Source: Nostoc sp. NMS7 (GTDB lineage Bacteria > Cyanobacteriota > Cyanobacteriia > Cyanobacteriales > Nostocaceae). From it: a stretch of 42,738 nucleotides of DNA. Shown here in pieces: positions 32,681 to 40,173 of the stretch. The stretch spans positions 1 through 42,738 of the forward strand of contig NZ_JABXKJ010000186.1 of NCBI RefSeq assembly GCF_017115085.1. The letters are read 5' to 3'. A program made the position numbers and the translations under genes. The notes beneath the pieces were generated by a model, which saw only the letters and a program-made list of their open reading frames with translations, had not been told where the DNA came from and made no database searches. Within the stretch, counting starts at the first letter, position 1; every line of letters starts with the position of its first letter.

Positions 32681-32890
32681 ATCGTTACTAAAGTAGCGAT
32701 TTTGTTCTTAAGATCAAAATTTTTCCCTTAAAATCACAATTTCTGCCTTAAGTCCACGATATTTTCCTTAAAATCACGATATTTTCCTTAAAGTCACGAT
32801 TTTTTCCTTAAAGTCACGATTTTTTTCTCAAAGTCACGATTTTTTTCTTAAAATCACGATTTTTTTCTTAAAATCACGATTTTTTTCTTA
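32681..32890. repeat. 20-bp tandem array, about ten units, each with a near-palindrome
   Basis: Consensus TTTTTCCTTAAAATCACGAT. Nine full units run from 32701 to 32880 in exact 20-base register with no insertion or deletion, a half unit follows (32881-32890), and a degraded unit precedes (32681-32700, ending AAAGTAGCGAT). The right-hand units are almost identical and the left-hand ones diverge. Across each junction the DNA reads AAAATC-AC-GATTTT, a 6-bp-arm dyad, so the array offers about eight evenly spaced near-palindromes. A period of 20 is not a multiple of three, so it does not encode a repeat protein. Confidence 0.9.
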
Positions 32891-32916
32891 AATAGGATTT
32901 ACGCAAAACTAGACGC

Positions 32917-32967
32917 GGTAGGGGCAATACCCTGCGGGAAGCTAAAGCTACATGAATTGCCCCTACC
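32917..32967. repeat. 12-bp perfect terminal inverted repeat element
   Basis: GGTAGGGGCAAT and ATTGCCCCTACC border a 27-base core. A small foldback element of a type scattered in cyanobacterial genomes. Confidence 0.8.
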
Positions 32968-33012
32968 TAAAAATCAGGGTTTCAGTTATTGTTTCGGTTT
33001 GGTTAAGAATAT

Positions 33013-33091
33013 TTGTAGGTTGGGTTGAGGCTTTGCGTTACCCAAGAAACCCCGTAAAAGCTTGGGTTGAGGAACGAAACCCAACTTACAA
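33013..33091. repeat. 14-bp inverted repeat element beside the acyltransferase
   Basis: TTGTAGGTTGGGTT and AACCCAACTTACAA (one mismatch) with a 51-base core containing GAGGCTTTGCGTTACCCAA. This is the common cyanobacterial GTAGGTTGGGTTGAGG element. It ends three bases before the acyltransferase stop codon and could act as its transcript end. Confidence 0.75.
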
Positions 33092-33094
33092 CCC

Positions 33095-34186
33095 CTACAG
33101 CGCGGATTTATTTACCATCAAAGTAATTTTAGTTTGCAGTTTTTCTCGTAATTCTTGCGCCCGTTGATAAATTGCTAGACGCCCTTTACTGGAGTCAGTT
33201 TTCAGCCCTACTTGTTCCAATGGCTGAATAAAGTAACGCAGACGAGTTCTCATTGCCCAAATTCCCATTGAAGGAAACAGAATTAAGACAAGCATTAAAG
33301 GCGAAAAAGGTAAGAATGGTAACTTGACTAGTCGTTGCAATTTAGGAAAATTAACAGTCCAAGGATGTAAAGATTCACTACCGATGCAAACTACTGGGAG
33401 AATGGGAATTTGATAGCGATCGCTCAACTTAATAAAACTCACATCAAACTTTTCTAATTGATAGCGTTTTTTCCAACCTTTCAGAGGGCCGCGCATACCT
33501 TCGGGTGCATATAAGAGAATTTTACCTGGGGCGATGCCTTCTCTACCAGACGCTACGCGTAGCTTGCTGGGTACGGCGGGTGCTGCGATCGCTGTCTCAA
33601 AATCATCTAATTCGGCTCGCACACCACCTAAAACCTGCGACCATTTAGGTGGTAGCCACCAAATTACCCAAGGATGCTCAAATAATGCTGTACTTGCTAC
33701 GGGTTGTATTACCCATCCTTTGGCTTCACTTAATAAATAACCCAAAGTCAAAAAATCCCAAGGAAAACACATCCCGGCGTGATTCATTGCCACAATCAAT
33801 GTCCCTGTTGATGGCAAGTTTTCGACTTGTTGCAATTCTCCCCGAAAATAGTATTTAACGATGGGATTGAGAATTTCTTCGCTAAAAGCTTGTTGATATT
33901 TGGGATCAAATTCACCAACTTCTTTTCGGGGTAAACGAAAACCAAGACGCAACCAGCGACTCAGCAACGCCAGATAAAATCCGCCAGGAATTAAAAATAA
34001 TCCATATTCGGGCCAATTCCAACCATCTGGATCGCTTTGATAGTGCTGCCAATGGCGGTTGAATAAAATTAGCCAGCCTGGAGGATACCAAAGACAAAAC
34101 CAATCAAACCAGCTAAATATATAGCCTTCCCTTGGCACATTTTCCAGTTGAGTGTTTAGGAGGTTTTCGGAGTCTTGATTAATCAA
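33095..34186 (-). CDS. Lysophospholipid acyltransferase-like protein (PlsC superfamily)
   Basis: A 363-residue protein with N-terminal hydrophobic stretches (SWFDWFCLWYPPGWLILF; LFLIPGGFYLALL) and an acyltransferase core from about residue 105. NHAGMCFPWD at 135-144 stands where NHX4D is expected, but His136 and Asp144 are seven residues apart. The second motif is PEGMRGP (228-234, in place of PEGTRS) and the third IPILPVVCIG. It therefore resembles the diverged plant/cyanobacterial acyltransferases more than PlsC itself; the acyl acceptor is unknown. Residues 206-216 are encoded by an in-frame dispersed repeat (33539-33571). Monocistronic. Confidence 0.75.
   Translation of the reverse strand: MINQDSENLLNTQLENVPREGYIFSWFDWFCLWYPPGWLILFNRHWQHYQSDPDGWNWPEYGLFLIPGGFYLALLSRWLRLGFRLPRKEVGEFDPKYQQAFSEEILNPIVKYYFRGELQQVENLPSTGTLIVAMNHAGMCFPWDFLTLGYLLSEAKGWVIQPVASTALFEHPWVIWWLPPKWSQVLGGVRAELDDFETAIAAPAVPSKLRVASGREGIAPGKILLYAPEGMRGPLKGWKKRYQLEKFDVSFIKLSDRYQIPILPVVCIGSESLHPWTVNFPKLQRLVKLPFLPFSPLMLVLILFPSMGIWAMRTRLRYFIQPLEQVGLKTDSSKGRLAIYQRAQELREKLQTKITLMVNKSAL
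33539..33571. repeat. Dispersed repeat inside the acyltransferase gene
   Basis: TCTACCAGACGCTACGCGTAGC: the GAGACGCTACGCG-type element also seen at about 42558-42570. It is in frame and gives PSKLRVASGRE, in a loop between two core motifs, lengthening it by roughly 15 residues. Confidence 0.65.
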
Positions 34187-34487
34187 AATAGTGATAGAGA
34201 TTACGCAAAAATTTTATTTAAATCTTATCATAGCTTTGTCATTGGCATTTTACCTGAGAATTAAAATTAACTACATATTTTTTTGATAAAAATTTCAGAT
34301 AGTCTTGTAGTCTGGGCAAAATTAGTGATGATTTGGAAAAACTTAGAAATGCTTTGAAACTGCAAAATTCGTTGGAAAGTTTATCGGATTTAACCCCTAC
34401 TGATTTGAAGCCACTGAACTCTCATGAGCCTGGGGGTCGTTAAACCCTTGCTTTGTAGCCTAGTTTAGCCGAGACAGTTATTGCTGA
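34187..34487. other. Spacer with a short unassigned reading-frame fragment
   Basis: AT-rich sequence upstream of the acyltransferase. From 34315 to the TAA at 34441-34443 the plus strand is open for 42 codons (KISDDLEKLRNALKLQNSLE..., PTDLKPLN) without a good start; it may be a gene fragment, but I recognise nothing in it. Confidence 0.4.
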
Positions 34488-34889
34488 GAGAACTTTTCCG
34501 CAAGCTCAAATTACCCTCTGCCTCCTGCATTCATTGATAAAGGTGAGAAGGAACTGCAACACCAAATAGATGGAAATAATATTATTGCAGTTGATGCGGG
34601 TGCCAATGACTTATTCAGTGTAAAGACTGATGGAAGTAATTTGAAGGCGATCGCCACAATTCCCCGGCAGACATTAACTAATCCAGTTTTTCCCTCTGGT
34701 GCATCGTCATCGCCATTTGAAATCCAAGTAGTACTGACAAATGTCGCCAAAGGTCTAGATGGTGCTTATTATATTAGCCAATTAACTGGTTTTCCTTTTC
34801 CAGAAGGTAAAGCAAAAATCTATCGAATTGGTTCTGATGATAAACCAACAGTGTATAAACATTATAAATTCTTGCTGTTGAAACGATAA
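34488..34889 (+). pseudogene. ScyD/ScyE-like protein fragment
   Basis: An open plus-strand stretch of 133 codons from just after a TGA (34485-34487) to TAA. It reads GNNIIAVDAGANDLFSVKTDG, then FEIQVVLTNVAKGLDGAYYI, SQLTGFPFPEGKAKIYRI and PTVYK: the beta-propeller core of the ScyD/ScyE family, named from the scytonemin cluster but found in many secreted bacterial proteins. Whole proteins are about 400 residues with a signal peptide; both ends are missing. After PTVYK (about 34855) the frame is antisense to the PIN toxin gene, so a junction lies there. Confidence 0.7.
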
Positions 34890-35190
34890 TTCTATCGGCT
34901 GGATCTTTATGAAAATTACCTGGAAGTGAGTAGGAATCAATGGCAATTTGGGGAGTGATTGATAGAAGAATTACTCCCTCTTGTGCCAAAGCAATATTAA
35001 ACCATTCTTGAATCGAACAGGGAAGAATTAACTTATTTTGGGTAACAAGTCTGCTAATCTCTAGCAAACTGATGGAGCAAACACCTAAACCATGAGGTCT
35101 TTCCCTATTTATTGCTTCACGGTGGGGAGGAGTCAACTTTGAATCATTGTGATTCCACCAAACCCAAATATGAGTATCAAGAACGATCAC
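34774..35190 (-). CDS. PIN-domain toxin (VapC-like), 3' end replaced
   Basis: A 138-residue PIN-domain protein: Asp5 in MIVLDTHIWVWW, Glu44 in SLLEISRL, and Asp96/Asp99 in HKDPADRIIVSTA are three of the usual acidic metal ligands. VapC toxins of this type cleave RNA. After STARIYN (residue 110, about 34860) the family pattern, which should carry the last Asp in a TxDxxI motif, gives way to VYTLLVYHQNQFDRF, which is antisense to the ScyD-like fragment. The toxin may therefore be inactive. Its ATG overlaps the antitoxin stop by four bases (ATGA). Confidence 0.75.
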   Translation of the reverse strand: MIVLDTHIWVWWNHNDSKLTPPHREAINRERPHGLGVCSISLLEISRLVTQNKLILPCSIQEWFNIALAQEGVILLSITPQIAIDSYSLPGNFHKDPADRIIVSTARIYNVYTLLVYHQNQFDRFLLYLLEKENQLIG

Positions 35191-35471
35191 AAATCATTCA
35201 CTTCAAAATTGTGATTCATTTCCCAATCATCAGGAGAAATAACAGGTTCATTCGGATCTGCTAAATAAGCGTAGGGTTGCATTTTTACAAGAGGATTAAT
35301 GGCAAATTTGCCTTGATTATTAGAAGAATAGCTAATTTGCCCCAACTTTTCTGGGATACTTTCCCTCAAAATAGAAGAAGCTAGTTCTTCAACAGATATT
35401 TCTTTGAAAGTAGCAGCTTTAATTAGAGATTCTTGAGTTTCTTGACTGATGTAAATATTAGTACCAATCAT
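35187..35471 (-). CDS. Antitoxin partner of the PIN toxin
   Basis: A 94-residue acidic protein. The N-terminal third (GTNIYISQETQESLIKAATFKEISVEELASSIL) looks like a small ribbon-helix-helix or helical DNA-binding unit; the rest (YAYLADPNEPVISPDDWEMNHNF) is a flexible acidic tail suited to blocking the toxin. The exact family is not recognised. The toxin start is embedded in its stop codon. GAACAATG-type upstream sequence has no strong Shine-Dalgarno. Confidence 0.7.
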   Translation of the reverse strand: MIGTNIYISQETQESLIKAATFKEISVEELASSILRESIPEKLGQISYSSNNQGKFAINPLVKMQPYAYLADPNEPVISPDDWEMNHNFEVNDL

Positions 35472-35583
35472 TGTTCACTCTATCTACTTTTTTAGATGAT
35501 ACCAAACATGATCAGCAAAAATTTTAGTGATGTAATGTTGGGTTTCCTGACTCTACTCAACTGACGAGATCAGCGATCGCTTC

Positions 35584-36789
35584 TCAAGCAGAGACTACAG
35601 CTTCCGGTTGATAGCGGATGCCAGCTTGCTTGAAGCGATGTAAAGCTTCACCCAAGCGATCGCAGTCGGCAATCAAACTGATCCTGACATAACCCTCACC
35701 TGCAACTCCAAAGGCATTACCTGGAGTTAAAACAACGCCTGTTTGCTGCAACACGTTCAGAGCAAAATCTGTGGAACCAACCCCAACAGGACACTTCATC
35801 CAAAGATACATTGTCGCCTTAGTTTTGGGGATATCCCACCCCAACTCTCCTAATCCTTGAATCAGGAAATCGCGGCGGGTACTGTAGCGTTGTTGTACCT
35901 CGTGCAAATACACATCTGGCAATTGTAAAGCTGTTTCGGCTGCTGTTTGCAATGCGGCAAAAATGCCGTAATCCAAGTTAGTTTTCAGTGTCCGCAAACC
36001 TTGAATTATATGGCGATTACCCACCACAAACCCAACGCGCCAACCAGCCATATTATAAGTTTTAGATAAGGTGTGAAATTCCACACCAATATCTTTCGCG
36101 CCAGGAATTTCTAACAAGCTAGTGGGTTGATAACCATCAAAAGCTAATTCGGCGTAACACAAATCATGCACCAGCAAAATTTCATATTTGCGGGCGAAGG
36201 CAACGATTTCTTCAAAGAATTCGCGGGGTGCTGTGGCGGCGGTGGGATTGCTGGGATAGTTGAAATAGAGAATTTTAGCTTGTTTAGCAACTTCGTCAGG
36301 AATCGCAGCTAAATCAATTAACCAGTCATTTTCTGGTTTAAGAATCAAACTGTGGATTTTCCCGCCTGCGATCGCAGGTCCCCGGAAATGTGCAGGATAA
36401 GCTGGGGAAGGAACCAAAACTAAATCGCCAGGGTTAACATAGGCGATCGCTAAATGGGTTAATCCTTCTTTAGAACCCAGCAGTGGCAAGGCTTCGCTAT
36501 CAGGATCGAGAACCACACCATAACGGCGATGATACCAATTGGTGATTGCACGGCGGAAACTAGCAGTCCCTTCAAAAGGCGGATAACCGTGATTAGCGGG
36601 ATCTTTCAAGGCGGCGATCGCCGCTTCTACTACTGGTGCTGGCGTTGCACCATCGGGGTTTCCCATACCCAAATCAATTAAATCTAAACCTTGTTCCCGT
36701 GCTTTAGCTTTCAGTTCATCTAAACGGGCAAATACATAAGGTGGCAGTTTTTGTATACGTTCTGCTGGGACAATCCAATTTAAACTCAT
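35584..36789 (-). CDS. Class I/II aminotransferase (aspartate/alanine aminotransferase type)
   Basis: A 401-residue PLP enzyme. Lys243 in LSKTYNMAGWRVGF forms the Schiff base; Asn181 (NYPSNPT), Asp209 and Tyr212 (VHDLCYAEL) hold PLP, and the carboxylate Arg is in YVRISL. The sequence type is that of bacterial AlaC/MalY-distant and LL-diaminopimelate-like aminotransferases; the donor cannot be told from sequence. Its ATG overlaps the stop of the upstream dehydrogenase by four bases, so the two are translationally coupled and probably act in one pathway. Confidence 0.88.
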   Translation of the reverse strand: MSLNWIVPAERIQKLPPYVFARLDELKAKAREQGLDLIDLGMGNPDGATPAPVVEAAIAALKDPANHGYPPFEGTASFRRAITNWYHRRYGVVLDPDSEALPLLGSKEGLTHLAIAYVNPGDLVLVPSPAYPAHFRGPAIAGGKIHSLILKPENDWLIDLAAIPDEVAKQAKILYFNYPSNPTAATAPREFFEEIVAFARKYEILLVHDLCYAELAFDGYQPTSLLEIPGAKDIGVEFHTLSKTYNMAGWRVGFVVGNRHIIQGLRTLKTNLDYGIFAALQTAAETALQLPDVYLHEVQQRYSTRRDFLIQGLGELGWDIPKTKATMYLWMKCPVGVGSTDFALNVLQQTGVVLTPGNAFGVAGEGYVRISLIADCDRLGEALHRFKQAGIRYQPEAVVSA

Positions 36790-37976
36790 AAAACCTCGTC
36801 ACTGATTCCCTGGGGCGAAACTCGATTTATAGTATCCCTACTATCTATAGGTGCAGTGGTAGAAACCATTGCCGCCATCAACTGTTCTGGCGCGACTTTA
36901 AACGGTAGTCGATGGATGTCAGAATTAGGAACTAGAGCAATTTCAACGGCTGTTTGCAACTCGCTTAATGTAATATTGCCCAATCCCAAATCACTTAATT
37001 TTTGGGGTAGTCCAATTTCTGCATAGAACTTTAACAACTGTTGCCGTGCTGATGCAGCTAGTTGATTACCTTGGAGCATTTCTTCTAAACGCAGTTGTAC
37101 CAAAATTCCAAAAGCAACTTTTTCGCCATGAATACTGCCATGTCCTGAAATGTGCGTTAAACCATTATGCACCGCATGGGCCGCTACTGTACGACACTGC
37201 GCCCCACCAAGTCCCCCAACTACGCCAGCGAGTAACACAGTAGCGTCTACAACTTCTCGCCAAACCTCACTACCTGTTTCTTTGGTGGCGGCGGCTGACT
37301 TTTGCAACAAGATATCTCGTAAAACTCGTGCTTGTTGGACTGCGGCAATAATTAAAGTATCTTGCAAATGCCCACTGCTAACCGAGGCTTCATACCACTT
37401 AGCGATCGCATCCCCAATTCCAGCGATTAAAGTACGTTGTGGTGCAGTTTTAATCAAGTCATAATCGAGTATCAATAAATCGGGACATTTAGACAGCCCC
37501 ACATCGTAGAGAAATGCCCCGTCTTCCGAATAAACATTTGATAACGCACTCCAAGCTGCACAGGTAGCCCCAGAAGTCGGAATTGTCACCACTGGCAAAT
37601 GTAACTGCTGCGCGACTAATTTCGCTGTATCTAGGGCTTTGCCGCCACCAACACCAATAATCACATCAGCTTTATGTTCTTTTGCCGTCTTCTGTAAAGA
37701 TTTCAGGCTAGCTTCGCAGCAATCTGCACCATAAGAAGCTTGGGCAGGATGTAACTGTTGCGTTGCTAAAACTGGTTGCAAATTTTTTTGGCTGATAACG
37801 AGAGTAGACTCACCTGCCACAATTAAGGGACGACTTCCCAAACAGGCGATCTCGGCTGCGGCTGTTTGCAACACCCCAGAACCACGGATTACTTTTGCGG
37901 GGGCAACTGTGAGCGTAAATAATGAACTAGAGGTTTGAGTAGACAAAGAAGGTTGAGTAGAAAATTTATTGGGCAT
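36786..37976 (-). CDS. Iron-containing alcohol dehydrogenase family protein (glycerol dehydrogenase-like)
   Basis: The frame is open to a TTG at 38015, but ATG 37976 is the better start (396 residues); neither has a clear ribosome site. It shows the NAD site GVGGGKALDTAK (with the ATG 37976 start, about residues 108-119) and metal ligands Asp in AGIGDAIAKWYEA and His in AAHAVHNGLTHISGHGSIHGEK. These match GldA-type Zn/Fe polyol dehydrogenases; the substrate is unknown. An N-terminal Ser/Thr/Gln-rich stretch (about 20 residues) precedes the domain. Coupled by ATGA overlap to the aminotransferase: one enzyme could make a keto or aldehyde group that the other aminates (inference). Confidence 0.85.
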   Translation of the reverse strand: MPNKFSTQPSLSTQTSSSLFTLTVAPAKVIRGSGVLQTAAAEIACLGSRPLIVAGESTLVISQKNLQPVLATQQLHPAQASYGADCCEASLKSLQKTAKEHKADVIIGVGGGKALDTAKLVAQQLHLPVVTIPTSGATCAAWSALSNVYSEDGAFLYDVGLSKCPDLLILDYDLIKTAPQRTLIAGIGDAIAKWYEASVSSGHLQDTLIIAAVQQARVLRDILLQKSAAATKETGSEVWREVVDATVLLAGVVGGLGGAQCRTVAAHAVHNGLTHISGHGSIHGEKVAFGILVQLRLEEMLQGNQLAASARQQLLKFYAEIGLPQKLSDLGLGNITLSELQTAVEIALVPNSDIHRLPFKVAPEQLMAAMVSTTAPIDSRDTINRVSPQGISDEVL

Positions 37977-38015
37977 ATAATCTAGTTTGGCAAAACTTTG
38001 ATATTTTTTAATCAA

Positions 38016-38351
38016 ATAGACTGGTATGAGGGATACTTGTTGCCAAGCTGGTTTTTGAATGGCTTATACCCGGACAATCTGGATTTGAGCCAAGCAATGA
38101 AATAGACAAAGCCACTTACCCACTGATTGAGTAGTTTGACAACGTTGCTTGAATCTATGATGCCCATCCACCTGAAATTCCGAACTCTCAAAGTTTTGAA
38201 TAACCTGATTAATTAATTAACATTACCATTGTCAGATTCTCAAGAAAAGCAATCGAGAATTGTTAATCTGTAAGTGGTGATGTTATTTCAGACAATTCTT
38301 AGCTACAAATACATAGGTAGGGGCGTGCAAATATACGCCCCTCTGTTCCTC
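38016..38351. other. Intergenic region upstream of the dehydrogenase-aminotransferase pair
   Basis: 336 bases. The only structure I see is AGGGGCGT (38319-38326), loop of eight, ACGCCCCT (38335-38342), a perfect 8-bp hairpin ten bases past the ycf51 stop codon, without a T tract. The left part should hold the promoter of the dehydrogenase operon, not identifiable by eye. Confidence 0.5.
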
Positions 38352-38873
38352 TTAAGCGGTAGGTTTTGGCAATTGGGCGAAATTGTCTGTGTAAATTTCG
38401 ACTGTCATGGGGGAATTTTGACGAGAAACGAGCGATCGCTTGACATCACCCAAGTAAACTGGTACGGAAATGCCTGGTTCCGGGTGAACAATGGTACGGG
38501 CGCGAACTGTCAACTTGTCGTCTACCCGTGTACCTGAACGACCAGAAGAAAACAGATTACTAGCTGCTTGACGTAAAGTTGCTTCTAATTGTGTGGGTGT
38601 AATTTTGGGTGATGTGGCAATTACCGCTTGTGTTGTCCCATTGTCATAAACTAGAGTGTACCGGACTGCTCCGGGAATCACAGCCCGACTCAACGGGACT
38701 ATTGAGAGTGCAAACAAACCACCCGTCAACACCAACATAAAGCCAGTTGTACCCACCACCCGAAAGCGGATGTTCCATTTGAGAATAAAAGCCAAAACTG
38801 CTATGGCCGCGAATACCAAGGTAGCTATACCTGACCATTGGGCGTACTGAAGAAAGTTAGCTGTTGTGAACAT
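38352..38873 (-). CDS. ycf51: Ycf51 family protein
   Basis: A 173-residue membrane protein conserved in cyanobacteria and some red-lineage plastids. Two N-terminal membrane helices (about 9-31 and 38-62) are followed by a soluble domain (RYTLVYDNGTTQAVIATSPKI; SGRSGTRVDDKLTVRARTI; VYLGDVKRSLVS). Function not established. Single gene with a dead DUF6888/6887 pair diverging upstream. Confidence 0.88.
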   Translation of the reverse strand: MFTTANFLQYAQWSGIATLVFAAIAVLAFILKWNIRFRVVGTTGFMLVLTGGLFALSIVPLSRAVIPGAVRYTLVYDNGTTQAVIATSPKITPTQLEATLRQAASNLFSSGRSGTRVDDKLTVRARTIVHPEPGISVPVYLGDVKRSLVSRQNSPMTVEIYTDNFAQLPKPTA

Positions 38874-38919
38874 AAGGTTGGTTATGGAAGCGTCTTTTTT
38901 TCGTTACCGACACACCCAT

Positions 38920-39058
38920 TTTACCGAGAGCTTACACCGATACAGCAAATCACTTTTCAAACAACCTCTTAGATGAGCGAACAGATAACATTGTAATAAT
39001 AGCAGGTGAAGTGACAGTTGTAGTAATTAATCCAGAAGTAGAGATTGATTATGAATAA
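38920..39058 (+). pseudogene. DUF6888-type fragment
   Basis: A plus-strand stretch open into TAA 39056-39058, reading NNLLDERTDNIVIIAGEVTV then VVINPEVEIDYE, the C-terminal half of small DUF6888 proteins (about 60 residues). No start codon or N-terminal half is found in frame upstream. It overlaps the DUF6887-like start by eight bases, the order in which these two small families are usually paired in cyanobacteria (from memory). Confidence 0.5.
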
Positions 39059-39239
39059 GCCTAACTTTAGAGAAATGACACGCAAGCAATTGTGAGATTA
39101 TATCTTACAAAATCGTGGCGATATCGAAGCAATTCACGCCCTAGCATTACACGTTTAGTCTAATGGCAAACGTTTTAATTCAGTAGATGAGTTACAACAA
39201 GTCATCCAAGAAAAACGCCGCCAAGGTTTAGAGCCATAA
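39051..39239 (+). pseudogene. DUF6887-type gene with two in-frame stops
   Basis: From ATG 39051 the frame reads MNKPNFREMTRKQL, TGA (39093-39095), DYILQNRGDIEAIHALALHV, TAG (39156-39158), SNGKRFNSVDELQQVIQEK and RRQGLEP, then TAA. All three parts belong to the 62-residue DUF6887 family in the right order and frame, so two nonsense changes inactivated a whole gene. Its likely partner just upstream (DUF6888) is also decayed. Confidence 0.65.
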
Positions 39240-39251
39240 TTCCTCAGTTAT

Positions 39252-39770
39252 TTAGAATAGTATTGACTCACCAGAGACGATATGAGAATTTTTAGATGTC
39301 TGCAACTTAGTTTGAACACTATCAATAATTGCCAGCCAATCAGCATCTCTGTTCCATTCAGAGTGAATTCTGGTTTTAGTCGCCGCGTCATAAAGGTTGC
39401 AAAAAACCACATTCTCTTTTCCAGCAATGGGAGCGATAATCAGAGGCTTGGAAAAGTCCTGAACTAGTGATACAGCTAAAAGGAAACTTTTAGCAAAGTT
39501 CGTTTCTATCCCAGTTCTCACAACATAAATTTCATCCGCTCTCACAACTATGTCTAATTTAGTGTTGTCCTTTCCCTTAAATTCTGTCGTTTTTAATTTC
39601 AGTTCAGATATATACCCAGTTAGCCCTGTTTGTTGTACAGGAATAGTTTGATTATTATTAATATCGTAGTTATACCACAGGTAAGATTCCCCGTTTAATT
39701 CTCCGCTTTTCACATATAAATAAATAGGTTCTGGCGGGTTACAAAGACCTAGTTGAATTTCAGCAATCAT
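39252..39770 (-). CDS. Hypothetical protein
   Basis: 172 residues, not recognised. It appears to be a mainly beta protein (IYLYVKSGELNGESYLWYNY; GYISELKLKTTEFKG; KLDIVVRADEIYVVRTGIE) followed by an alpha/beta part (SFLLAVSLVQDF; PLIIAPIAGKENVVFCNLYD). The start at ATG 39770 gives an immediate MIAEIQLG strand. No signal, no membrane segment. Upstream in its own direction lies a terminator and possible small RNA, so it should have its own promoter within 39771-39975. Confidence 0.55.
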   Translation of the reverse strand: MIAEIQLGLCNPPEPIYLYVKSGELNGESYLWYNYDINNNQTIPVQQTGLTGYISELKLKTTEFKGKDNTKLDIVVRADEIYVVRTGIETNFAKSFLLAVSLVQDFSKPLIIAPIAGKENVVFCNLYDAATKTRIHSEWNRDADWLAIIDSVQTKLQTSKNSHIVSGESILF

Positions 39771-39973
39771 CTTTTATGTTCCTTTATGAAAGATAAAAAT
39801 TTTCAGATATTCCGTCAAATTCAATATTCTTTAAATGGTGTTTAACTGAAGAAAAATCATAAATATATGACTTCTATTTGATTTTTTAACAAGCCTCAGC
39901 ACACATCTATGCCCTTGTTTGCTGTTCCCTACCCACGCAAGTAAATTCAGAAATCAAATCGGATTGTTATATA

Positions 39974-39999
39974 CAAAAGGGCATCTACAAGAGATGCCC
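39974..39999 (-). terminator. Intrinsic terminator (minus strand)
   Basis: Minus strand GGGCATCT, loop CTTGT, AGATGCCC, then TTTTGTAT. An 8-bp perfect stem with a T tract. It ends whatever is transcribed from the right: the O-antigen ligase gene 175 bases away, or a separate small RNA. Confidence 0.7.
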
Positions 40000-40004
40000 G
40001 TCAT

Positions 40005-40032
40005 GTAGGACAACCCTAAAAGGTTTTCCTAC
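40005..40032 (-). ncRNA. Stable hairpin, possible small RNA element
   Basis: GTAGGA-c-AACC, loop of six, GGTT-t-TCCTAC: ten pairs with one symmetric mismatch, five bases from the terminator stem. Two strong hairpins in tandem with the second followed by T residues is the usual 3' half of a bacterial small RNA. The 5' end is not defined and the family not recognised. Confidence 0.35.
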
Positions 40033-40173
40033 ACTTTCCCAACAATCAGCAACAGTGACTAATTAAGTATTAGTATGTTCTTTAGTAATATTATTAACTT
40101 AAAAGTTAAAATGTCTTCAGTGTATACACTTAAAAAATTAATCGCGGGCTTAATTCCCTTTTTTTAAGCAGGG

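Larger units (their letters stand above)
32404..33094. other. Repeat-filled intergenic region
   Basis: 691 bases with no convincing gene. In order: a perfect 10-bp hairpin (32498-32520), about 150 bases of unremarkable sequence, the 20-bp tandem array (32681-32890), a 12-bp inverted repeat element (32917-32967) and a 14-bp inverted repeat element (33013-33091) that ends at the acyltransferase stop codon. The promoter of the hypothetical gene ending at 31906 should lie near 32404-32490. Confidence 0.7.
39771..40173. other. Intergenic region with palindromes, hairpin and terminator
   Basis: 403 bases between two minus-strand genes. Read on the minus strand it has AGTGTATACACT (a perfect 12-bp palindrome, 40119-40130), TTAACTT-aa-AAGTTAA (40093-40108), a hairpin at 40005-40032 and an intrinsic terminator at 39974-39999. 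The ordering operator-like palindromes, spacer, hairpin, terminator would suit a small RNA of roughly 100-130 nt; alternatively it is the structured 3' end of the O-antigen ligase transcript. Confidence 0.5.

Noticed and set aside
32681..32890. CRISPR array
   Set aside because: The 20-bp units abut with no unique spacers and there are no cas genes.
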